Assembly: GCA_905236375.1 (NCBI GenBank)
Contig: CAJOOW010000116.1
Span: forward strand, 1 to 5,280
Direction: 5' to 3'
Source of the DNA: an uncultured Alphaproteobacteria bacterium
GTDB lineage: Bacteria; Pseudomonadota; Alphaproteobacteria; RUG11792
DNA: 5,280 nt
Under the pieces are notes generated by a model, which did no database searches, was not told the origin of the DNA, and saw only the letters and a program-made list of their open reading frames with translations. The first letter of the stretch is position 1. Every line of letters starts with the position of its first letter. Shown one piece after another: positions 1-4,805 of this stretch. A program made the position numbers and the translations under genes.

Positions 1-481
1 CGCTTCCAGTTCCATGACAAGCCTCACAATTAACCAGTGTCGTAAATTTAATATTAGTCTTTTTTCCGTGATAAGCTTCTTCAAGAGTTATCGCGATATC
101 GTATCTTATATCAGAGCCTGGTTGAGATTGCGTTCTTCTTCCTTGATCTGAAAATCCTCCTCCAAACATTTCTTCAAAAATATCTGAAAAACTCGAAAAT
201 CCATTGGAAAAATCAAAACCTCCAGAAAATCCGCCTTGTCCTCCAAAGCCTCCGCCCCCTTGAAATGCATCACTTCCATATCGATCGTATGCTGCTCTTT
301 TCTGTTCATCTTTTAAAACATCATATGCTTCATTGATCTCTTTGAATTTTTCTTCAGCTTCTTTGTTTCCAGGATTCTTATCAGGGTGATACTGAACAGC
401 GAGTTTTCTATATGCCTTTTTAATTTCATCTTGAGACGCTGTTCTGTTAACTCCTAGTATGGAATAGTAATCTTTCGCCAT
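1..481 (-). CDS. dnaJ: Chaperone protein DnaJ (Hsp40), N-terminal 160 residues, runs off the left edge
   Basis: DnaJ is the cytoplasmic J-domain co-chaperone that delivers unfolded clients to DnaK and stimulates its ATPase. Translation from the ATG at 481 (complement) starts [16 protein letters not shown]. The J domain covers about residues 1-70, with the HPD motif at 32-34 and the usual basic helix before it ([11 protein letters not shown]). A Gly/Phe-rich linker follows at about 74-115. The start of the substrate-binding domain ([19 protein letters not shown]) leads into the first zinc-finger repeat, CEACHGTG at 152-159, which makes this a type I DnaJ rather than CbpA. The remaining roughly 220 residues lie outside the window. 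The start is preceded by AGGA six nt upstream and a good promoter. The gene is divergent from yajC, and dnaK is not directly upstream, unlike the dnaK-dnaJ pair of many Alphaproteobacteria. Identification is firm; the piece simply leaves the window and shows no sign of damage. Confidence 0.97.
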   Translation of the reverse strand, partial: MAKDYYSILGVNRTASQDEIKKAYRKLAVQYHPDKNPGNKEAEEKFKEINEAYDVLKDEQKRAAYDRYGSDAFQGGGGFGGQGGFSGGFDFSNGFSSFSDIFEEMFGGGFSDQGRRTQSQPGSDIRYDIAITLEEAYHGKKTNIKFTTLVNCEACHGTGS

Positions 482-527
482 AATTTTCCTAAAGCAAAAA
501 CAACATATATCATCACAAAGTGTATCT

Positions 528-556
528 ATTATACAACATTCTTAATGATTTGTGAA
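528..556 (-). promoter_or_regulatory. Sigma-70-type promoter for dnaJ
   Basis: Read on the minus strand, there is a -35 hexamer TTCACA (551-556; one mismatch to TTGACA), a 17-nt spacer, and a perfect -10 TATAAT (528-533). Transcription would start near 521, giving dnaJ a leader of about 40 nt. I see no RpoH-type heat-shock element (CTTG...CYTAT) at this position, so the visible promoter looks housekeeping. The -35 overlaps a degenerate DnaA-box-like 9-mer (ATATTCACA, 551-559). Confidence 0.65.
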
Positions 557-603
557 TATACGAATAAAAGCTCTCATAAAACTTGTTACAAAACTCTGTT
601 CAC

Positions 604-616
604 TAAACTGTTGATA
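604..616 (-). promoter_or_regulatory. IHF-consensus match inside candidate oriC
   Basis: On the minus strand this reads TATCAACAGTTTA, which fits WATCAANNNNTTR at every defined position. It overlaps the DnaA-like box at 609-617. The motif is short and AT-rich, so chance occurrence is quite possible; its position within the box cluster is the only supporting context. Confidence 0.3.
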
Positions 617-617
617 A
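609..617 (-). promoter_or_regulatory. DnaA-box-like site TTATCAACA (copy 1)
   Basis: The minus strand reads TTATCAACA, one base from the consensus box TTATCCACA. It is the left-most of three identical copies in this gap. Confidence 0.5.
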
Positions 618-655
618 CTCTTTCAAATTTCACAATAAAAATCTGAATGAAAATT

Positions 656-685
656 TTGTTAACAATTATTAACAATTTATTAACA
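656..685 (+). repeat. Three phased TTRTTAACA direct repeats with a CtrA-type TTAA-N7-TTAA motif
   Basis: The 9-mers TTGTTAACA (656-664), TTATTAACA (666-674) and TTATTAACA (677-685) are spaced 10 and 11 bp apart, that is one helical turn, on the same strand as the perfect DnaA box that begins 20 bp after the third copy. TTATTAACA differs from TTATCAACA by one base. The last two copies also create TTAA-N7-TTAA followed by C (669-684), the spacing of the alphaproteobacterial CtrA half-sites. They may be low-affinity DnaA sites, CtrA sites or an unwinding element; the sequence alone cannot decide. Confidence 0.45.
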
Positions 686-696
686 TGTTCACAAAG

Positions 697-705
697 TTAT
701 CCACA
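697..705 (+). promoter_or_regulatory. Perfect DnaA box TTATCCACA
   Basis: This is an exact match to the high-affinity DnaA box consensus. It lies centrally in the gap, three bases from a minus-strand TTATCAACA copy (709-717), so the two face each other. Confidence 0.7.
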
Positions 706-708
706 GAT

Positions 709-717
709 TGTTGATAA
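709..717 (-). promoter_or_regulatory. DnaA-box-like site TTATCAACA (copy 2)
   Basis: A minus-strand TTATCAACA in inverted orientation to the perfect box at 697-705, separated from it by 3 bp. Confidence 0.55.
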
Positions 718-752
718 CTATCAAACTTTCTTGAACTAATAACCTACGCTCC

Positions 753-761
753 TGTTGATAA
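753..761 (-). promoter_or_regulatory. DnaA-box-like site TTATCAACA (copy 3)
   Basis: The third identical minus-strand TTATCAACA. It lies 36 bp beyond copy 2 and 10 bp before the second copy of the AAAACTCTGT direct repeat. Confidence 0.5.
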
Positions 762-801
762 TTTCGTTGAAAAACTCTGTAAACACAATTCTATCGTTCT
801 A

Positions 802-830
802 TTTCCAAAACAAAAATTTAAATATATAAT
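802..830 (+). promoter_or_regulatory. Possible promoter for the yajC-secDF operon
   Basis: On the plus strand TTTCCA (802-807; four of six matches to TTGACA) is followed after 17 nt by a perfect TATAAT (825-830). It would give a leader of about 170 nt carrying the T-run and the hairpin at 860-879. The -10 falls inside an almost pure A/T run, so a chance TATAAT is likely enough to keep confidence low. No better plus-strand promoter was found closer to yajC. Confidence 0.3.
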
Positions 831-859
831 TTTTTTTTTAGAGGATTGATATCTAGAAA

Positions 860-879
860 CCCACGGTTTTAACCGTGGG
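860..879. repeat. Isolated strong hairpin, 9-bp perfect arms
   Basis: Arms CCCACGGTT and AACCGTGGG are perfectly complementary across a central TT. It is the most GC-rich piece of an otherwise AT-rich gap. There is no U-tract after it on the plus strand (GAAAAATAAC follows) and only TTTC on the minus strand, so it is a poor terminator. No gene ends towards it unless one of the short frames at 889-1009 is real. Small subterminal hairpins of this type occur at the ends of IS200/IS605-family elements and in REP sequences, but no transposase is present here, so that reading is speculative. It would also sit in the leader of a yajC transcript started near 837. Confidence 0.6.
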
Positions 880-904
880 GAAAAATAACTAAGAGAAAGC
901 CTCT

Positions 905-1009
905 TTGAATAGCGATAAACTTGAGATTCCTTTCAAAAACTTCTTTCGCAACGATGTGAAGATTGTTAAAATGAAAGCAGTTTTTTGTTTTTTCTTGGAA
1001 AAAAATTAA
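905..1009 (+). other. Possible 34-codon small ORF abutting yajC, or remnant
   Basis: A frame open from 893 can start at TTG 905 (or ATG 971) and ends with TAA at 1007-1009, directly touching the yajC ATG. The translation begins MNSDKLEIPFKNFFRN and ends MKAVFCFFLEKN. No convincing ribosome-binding site precedes either start. The opposite strand is also open in two frames across this stretch, which suggests either a decayed gene or element, or simply low-stop sequence. If translated, it would be coupled to yajC through the TAA-ATG junction. I do not recognise the peptide. Confidence 0.15.
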
Positions 1010-1489
1010 ATGTTTTTCATTTCAGATGCATTTGCTGATGGTGCGAGTGCTGCTCAAGCGGGAGGAATAATGTCTTTTTTGCCGATGATTGCTTTCATCG
1101 CGATTTTATATTTCTTACTGATTAGGCCTCAGCAAAAACGACAAAAGCAACATCAAGCCTTAATTTCATCTATTAAAAAAGGCGATAAAGTTGTAACTAA
1201 CAGCGGAATAATCGCGACTGTTTCAAAAGTTGTTAATGACCACGAGGTTATTTTGGAAATTGCAAATGGAGTTCATTGCAAATTTGTCAAATCTGCGATT
1301 TCAAGCGTTCTTAGTGAAACAACTCAAAATACAACTCCTTCAAAGACAGAAACAAAATCTGAAACACCGATAAAGTCTAAGCAAAATTCATCAAAAGTTG
1401 TTCAATTAAAGAATTTTTCAAAATCGCACTCGGGGGCAAGACCTCAAAATAAAAAACCTGCAAAGAAAACTTCAAAACCAAAGAAATAA
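1010..1489 (+). CDS. yajC: Preprotein translocase subunit YajC with long basic C-terminal tail
   Basis: YajC is the small inner-membrane partner of SecD and SecF in the accessory complex that associates with SecYEG and YidC. The N-terminus (MFFISDAFADG, then an Ala/Gly-rich stretch) is alphaproteobacterial in style. A single membrane helix spans about residues 20-38 and ends in the family signature YFLLIRPQQKRQK (34-46). The cytoplasmic core (KKGDKVVTNSGIIATV, then a conserved beta-rich domain) runs to about residue 101. After that comes a 58-residue low-complexity tail with 14 Lys, one Arg and only three Glu, making the protein 159 aa against about 110 for E. coli YajC. The start is fixed by an in-frame TAA immediately before the ATG; only a weak GGAA (997-1000) serves as Shine-Dalgarno. 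It is first in the yajC-secD-secF operon, 22 nt before secD. Confidence 0.95.
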   Translation: MFFISDAFADGASAAQAGGIMSFLPMIAFIAILYFLLIRPQQKRQKQHQALISSIKKGDKVVTNSGIIATVSKVVNDHEVILEIANGVHCKFVKSAISSVLSETTQNTTPSKTETKSETPIKSKQNSSKVVQLKNFSKSHSGARPQNKKPAKKTSKPKK

Positions 1490-1497
1490 AATTGAAA

Positions 1498-1511
1498 AAA
1501 GGAGATGATCC
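1498..1511 (+). promoter_or_regulatory. Extended Shine-Dalgarno of secD
   Basis: AAAGGAGATGATCC lies directly against the secD ATG. It complements the bacterial 16S rRNA 3' tail (GGATCACCTCCTTT) at 13 of 14 positions, the single mismatch being A where G would pair. Most other genes in this window have only AGGA or GGAA, so this site should make secD the best-initiated gene of the operon. Confidence 0.8.
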
Positions 1512-3110
1512 ATGTTAGTTGTATCTAAATCCAGAGTTATCACGACTTTAACGATTTGTTTTTTAGGATTGCTTTTTGCGTTTCCTTCTCTTGTTGATCA
1601 AGCGACTTATGACAAATTGCCGCATTTTTTGCAGCATACTGTCAATCTAGGGCTTGAACTTAGAGGAGGTTCTCATATTCAGCTTGAAGTAGATCTTGAA
1701 TCAGTTAAAAAAGAACGCCAAGAAAGCATTATTGATGAGGCAAGAAAACAGCTGAGGAAGCAAAATATAAAGTATTCAAGAATCAATGTTCAATCCAAAG
1801 ATGGCGAATCGTTGATCTATATATCATTGAAAGACTCAAAAGACGCCTCTGATGTTAAAAAGATTTTAAACAAGATTGAAAAAGAACTTGATATTACAAC
1901 AAATGGATCTGAAGTGACTGCCGTTATTTCTCAAAAATTCATGGATGAATTTTCAAAAAGAATCGTAGGAGAATCCATCGAAGTTATCAGACACAGAATT
2001 GATGAAACAGGAACGAAAGAACCGACGATTTTAAGGCAAGGAACTGATAGAATAGTTTTGCAATTGCCAGGAGTTGAAGATCCGGCGGAAGTTAAAAGAC
2101 TTCTTGGAAAGACTGCTATTTTGACATTCCATGGAGTTGATGAAAACATGGAAACAATTCCGGCAAAAGAAGGACAAAAGGTTCATCTGCCGTCAAAACC
2201 TGGAGTGGTTTATCTTCCTGAAGAAAAAGGAAATGGGATCGTTTATTATGTTCCAATAAAAAAACAGGTCTCTCTGACTGGAAAATCTTTGGTTGATGCT
2301 CAAGTTTCTATGGATGGCAGAACAGGACTTCCTGCTGTTTCTATCAAATTTGACTCAATCGATGGAACAAGAAAAATCGCTGAACTTTCTGCAAAATATC
2401 TTCACAAGCAATTTGCGATGGTTTTGGATGGAAAAGTTTTGAGTGCTCCTGTTTTTCAAGCTGTCTTGAATGATGGAAATGCTCAAATTACTGGAAATTT
2501 CACAATGGAAGAAGCAACAGAATTGGCATTGCTTTTGAGAGCTGGATCGTTGCCAGCTCCTCTTAATGTTGTCGAAGAAAGAAACGTTGGGCCAAGCCTT
2601 GGAACCGATTCCATTAATGCTGGTAAGAATGCAACATTATGCGCTTTCTTATTTGTTGCATCATTCATGATTGCATCTTATGGAATTTTTGGATTCTTCT
2701 CAGTCATTGCGATCTTTATGAATATAACATTGTTGTTTGCTTGTTTAACATTACTAGGAGCGACCTTAACCTTGCCAGGTATTGCTGGTATTGCTCTGAC
2801 AATCGGAACGGCTGTTGACGCAAACGTTTTGATTTATGAGAGAATACGAGAAGAAGTTAGATTAGGGATCAAAGCTGCGATGGCGATATCTCAGGGATAT
2901 AAAATGGCGATGATGACTATTATAGATTCAAACTTGACGACTCTCATTGGATCTATTGTTCTTTATGAATTTGGATCAGGGCCAATCAGAGGATTCGCTG
3001 TAACTTTGGCTTTGGGAACAATGATTTCCCTTTTCACAACATTCTCATTAACAAAGTCGATCATAGCTTTCTATATCAGAAAGAAAAAAGGCCAGGATAT
3101 AATTGTTTAA
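1512..3110 (+). CDS. secD: Protein translocase subunit SecD
   Basis: SecD pairs with SecF to use the proton-motive force to pull preproteins out of SecYEG on the periplasmic side. The protein is 532 aa, somewhat shorter than the 615 aa of E. coli SecD but normal for compact family members. It has TM1 at about residues 9-27 and the first conserved motif LGLELRGGSH (46-55; many homologues have Asp where Glu49 stands). A large periplasmic region includes RIDETGTKEPTI and the LLRAGSLPAPL segment, followed by the signature NVGPSLG (358-364). Five further membrane helices lie at about 375-393, 395-415, 419-441, 469-487 and 494-520. The TM4 motif VDANVLIYERIREE carries Asp436, which corresponds to the proton-pathway Asp519 of E. 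coli. The C-terminus is a short basic tail (RKKKGQDIIV). It lies 16 nt before secF and is intact. Confidence 0.97.
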   Translation: MLVVSKSRVITTLTICFLGLLFAFPSLVDQATYDKLPHFLQHTVNLGLELRGGSHIQLEVDLESVKKERQESIIDEARKQLRKQNIKYSRINVQSKDGESLIYISLKDSKDASDVKKILNKIEKELDITTNGSEVTAVISQKFMDEFSKRIVGESIEVIRHRIDETGTKEPTILRQGTDRIVLQLPGVEDPAEVKRLLGKTAILTFHGVDENMETIPAKEGQKVHLPSKPGVVYLPEEKGNGIVYYVPIKKQVSLTGKSLVDAQVSMDGRTGLPAVSIKFDSIDGTRKIAELSAKYLHKQFAMVLDGKVLSAPVFQAVLNDGNAQITGNFTMEEATELALLLRAGSLPAPLNVVEERNVGPSLGTDSINAGKNATLCAFLFVASFMIASYGIFGFFSVIAIFMNITLLFACLTLLGATLTLPGIAGIALTIGTAVDANVLIYERIREEVRLGIKAAMAISQGYKMAMMTIIDSNLTTLIGSIVLYEFGSGPIRGFAVTLALGTMISLFTTFSLTKSIIAFYIRKKKGQDIIV

Positions 3111-3126
3111 TTGAAAGGATTGCAAT

Positions 3127-4068
3127 ATGTTTCGTTTACATCTAATTCCAGCAGGAACAAAGTTCGATATAGTCGGAAAGAGTAAATATTTTTTCACTCT
3201 CGGAGTTTTGGCCGTTATAACAAGTTTTGCGTTTATAATTTTCAAAGGAATGAATTACGGTATTGATTTCAAAGGAGGATATATCTTTGAAGTAACAATG
3301 CCTGAGACTCCAGATGTTCAAAGTTTGAGGGATAAGCTTGGTTCTTTGGGTTTGGGAGAAGTTGCAATTCAGCAATTTGGAGCCCCTCAGGATTTGATGA
3401 TTAAACTTGAGAAATCTGAAGAAGGAAAAGGTCAGGCAGTTGCTATTCAAAAAGTCAAAGATACTCTTGGAGATGGGGTTACTTATAAGAAGATTGAGAC
3501 GGTTGGTCCAAAAGTTGGAAGCGAGTTGGTTTCGAATGCTATAAAGGCAGTTGCCTATGCTTTAATTGCAATGCTGATATACATAGCGGTTCGATTTGAA
3601 TGGCAATTCGGCGTTTGTGCTGTGGCAGCTCTTTTTCATGACTGTGCTATAATCTTTGGTCTTTTTGCAATTTTCCCAATGGAATTTAGTGAAACTTCGA
3701 TAACGGCTGTTCTCTTAACTGCTAGCTATTCGATCAACGACACGGTTGTTATTTTCGATAGAATTCGTGAGAACTTGAAGAGATATCGAAATATGGAAAT
3801 GCATGAGCTGATAAATAAGAGTCTTAATGAAACTCTATCCAGAACGACATTAACTGCGACAACGACAATTTTGGCAGTCTTGGCTCTTTACCTTTTTGGA
3901 GGAAAGATTATTGCAGCTTTGGCCTTGCCGATTATGGTTGGTATTATGGTTGGAACTTTCTCTTCGATTTTCGTAGCCTCACCTCTTTTGATGTTCTTAA
4001 ATATTAAGAGAGATAATGATAACGACAAAAAATCAAAACAAGAGCAAGTGCCCGCGAATTGGCAATAG
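3127..4068 (+). CDS. secF: Protein translocase subunit SecF
   Basis: SecF is the membrane partner of SecD. The 313-aa protein has TM1 at about residues 21-39, the motif GIDFKGG (45-51), a small periplasmic domain ending in ETVGPKVGSEL (124-134), and five more helices at about 138-156, 161-179, 187-209, 240-257 and 261-290. Conserved membrane residues are visible: FHD at 170-172 in TM3, and SYSINDTVVIFDRIREN at 200-216 in TM4 with Asp205. Ser200 stands where most SecF proteins have the Gly of GYS. A charged tail (293-313) is cytoplasmic. The start has a good AAAGGA (3114-3119) seven nt upstream, and the 16-nt gap after secD indicates co-transcription. Length and motifs are normal; there is no sign of fusion with SecD. 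Confidence 0.97.
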   Translation: MFRLHLIPAGTKFDIVGKSKYFFTLGVLAVITSFAFIIFKGMNYGIDFKGGYIFEVTMPETPDVQSLRDKLGSLGLGEVAIQQFGAPQDLMIKLEKSEEGKGQAVAIQKVKDTLGDGVTYKKIETVGPKVGSELVSNAIKAVAYALIAMLIYIAVRFEWQFGVCAVAALFHDCAIIFGLFAIFPMEFSETSITAVLLTASYSINDTVVIFDRIRENLKRYRNMEMHELINKSLNETLSRTTLTATTTILAVLALYLFGGKIIAALALPIMVGIMVGTFSSIFVASPLLMFLNIKRDNDNDKKSKQEQVPANWQ

Positions 4069-4076
4069 CCATTTTT
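4058..4076 (+). terminator. Weak hairpin plus T-run after secF
   Basis: TGGC (4060-4063) pairs with GCCA (4068-4071) across a 4-nt loop holding the secF stop codon, with one further A-T pair beyond a mismatch, and is followed by TTTTT (4072-4076). The stem is short for an intrinsic terminator, so at most it would attenuate transcription between secF and trmB. Confidence 0.2.
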
Positions 4077-4094
4077 AAAGAGATTTGCTATATT
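4066..4094 (+). promoter_or_regulatory. Possible promoter for trmB and the XRE regulator
   Basis: TAGCCA (4066-4071; four of six matches to TTGACA), a 17-nt spacer and TATATT (4089-4094; five of six matches to TATAAT) lie in the 57-nt secF-trmB gap. A start near 4101 would give a leader of about 25 nt. This is a moderate match in AT-rich DNA; read-through from secF is the alternative. Confidence 0.25.
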
Positions 4095-4125
4095 TGCAAC
4101 GTATGTCAAAGCTTTAAGTAGGATT

Positions 4126-4803
4126 TTGGAAAATAAGTTAATAAACACTGGTGAAAAGTTTTATGGAAGGATAAAATCCAGGAGTTTAACAGCTCGACAG
4201 GAGAGGCTTTTTGAAACTCTGATGCCAGAGGTTGAGATTAAAGCTTTTTCAGAAATTGATTCTTCAAAATTCGGTCGCATTTTTTTGGAAATCGGATTTG
4301 GTTCTGGAGAACATATTGCTCAGATGGCCCTGAATAATCCAAAAGATATTTTCATAGGCTGCGAGCCTTTTATTAATGGGGTTGCTTCTCTTCTTGTTAA
4401 GATCGATGAAAAGAATATTCGAAATATCAGGGTCTTAAAATCTGATGCCAGACCGTTCATAAAAAATATCCCAAATGACTTGTTGTCTGGGGTTTTTCTG
4501 TTGTTTCCAGATCCATGGCCTAAACGAAAACACATCAAAAGACGATTTTTGCAAGAAAAATCGATCGAAGATATATATAATAGGCTCAAGATTGGCGGAT
4601 TTTGGAGATTGGCTTCAGATCATAAAGAGTATAAATCTTGGATCTTAAAACTCTTCAATCAGGAGAAGTTTCAGAAGATTTTCGAGATGAAAACTTTTAA
4701 CAGAGAAACAAGGCCTGATGAAAAAGTTTGGCCCAAAACTCGATATGAACAGAAAGCCACCGAAGAAATCCTGTATGCAGAATGTTTAAAAAAAAGAGTA
4801 TAG
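4126..4803 (+). CDS. trmB: tRNA (guanine-N7)-methyltransferase TrmB, TTG start
   Basis: TrmB uses S-adenosylmethionine to make m7G at position 46 in the tRNA variable loop. The 225-aa protein shows the N-terminal FYGR (12-15) common in the family and the SAM-binding loop EIGFGSGEH (55-63). It also has the acidic-end motif IGCEPFINGV, the signature PDPWPKRKHIKRRF (128-141) with its catalytic-site Asp129, and the C-terminal RPDEKVWPKTRYEQKA with TRYE at 205-208. The start is inferred: no in-frame ATG or GTG exists between the upstream stop (4066-4068) and the conserved FYGR. TTG at 4126 gives the expected short leader, although AGGA (4120-4123) is only 2 nt away, which is tight. The secF gap is 57 nt and the next gene follows after 2 nt. 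Function is firm; the exact start is not. Confidence 0.94.
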   Translation: MENKLINTGEKFYGRIKSRSLTARQERLFETLMPEVEIKAFSEIDSSKFGRIFLEIGFGSGEHIAQMALNNPKDIFIGCEPFINGVASLLVKIDEKNIRNIRVLKSDARPFIKNIPNDLLSGVFLLFPDPWPKRKHIKRRFLQEKSIEDIYNRLKIGGFWRLASDHKEYKSWILKLFNQEKFQKIFEMKTFNRETRPDEKVWPKTRYEQKATEEILYAECLKKRV

Positions 4804-4805
4804 TT

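Larger units (their letters stand above)
551..840. other. Candidate chromosomal replication origin (oriC)
   Basis: This non-coding, very AT-rich stretch between divergent dnaJ and yajC contains one perfect DnaA box (TTATCCACA, 697-705), three copies of TTATCAACA on the minus strand (609-617, 709-717, 753-761), and three phased TTRTTAACA repeats (656-685). It also holds one match to TTAA-N7-TTAA (CtrA type, 669-683), one match to the IHF consensus (604-616), and an almost pure A/T run (807-840) that could serve as the unwinding element. A 10-bp direct repeat AAAACTCTGT (590-599 and 771-780) brackets the boxes. Clustered DnaA boxes next to an AT-rich run in an intergenic gap are the standard hallmarks of a bacterial origin; CtrA and IHF sites occur in the Caulobacter origin. 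Function is inferred. The main alternative is a DnaA-regulated promoter region. Confidence 0.6.

Noticed and set aside
106..309. 67-codon minus-strand ORF
   Set aside because: It is an alternative frame inside the Gly/Phe region of dnaJ; the J-domain and zinc-finger motifs are in the other frame.
529..537. TTATACAAC as a DnaA box
   Set aside because: It diverges from the consensus at the invariant ACA end and overlaps the dnaJ -10 element.
860..883. Hairpin as a rho-independent terminator
   Set aside because: There is no U-tract after the stem on either strand, and no confirmed gene ends towards it.
921..971. Promoter close to yajC (TTGAGA or TTCTTT with TTAAAA)
   Set aside because: No -10 lies at acceptable spacing from TTGAGA, and TTCTTT-N19-TTAAAA is too poor to report.
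482..1009. tRNA, CRISPR array or riboswitch in the gap
   Set aside because: No cloverleaf, regularly spaced long repeats or conserved aptamer pattern could be seen.
3142..3450. 102-codon minus-strand ORF opposite secF
   Set aside because: It is antisense to clearly coding secF, has no recognisable motif or ribosome-binding site, and is best explained as a shadow.
3888..4148. 86-codon minus-strand ORF across the secF end
   Set aside because: It is antisense to the final SecF helix; the hydrophobic and Leu/Ser-rich content mirrors the opposite strand.
4782..4805. Upstream ATG as the start of the XRE gene
   Set aside because: It would overlap trmB by 22 nt without a Shine-Dalgarno sequence and would lengthen the N-terminus beyond the family's usual size; ATG 4806 fits better, though 4782 is not excluded.
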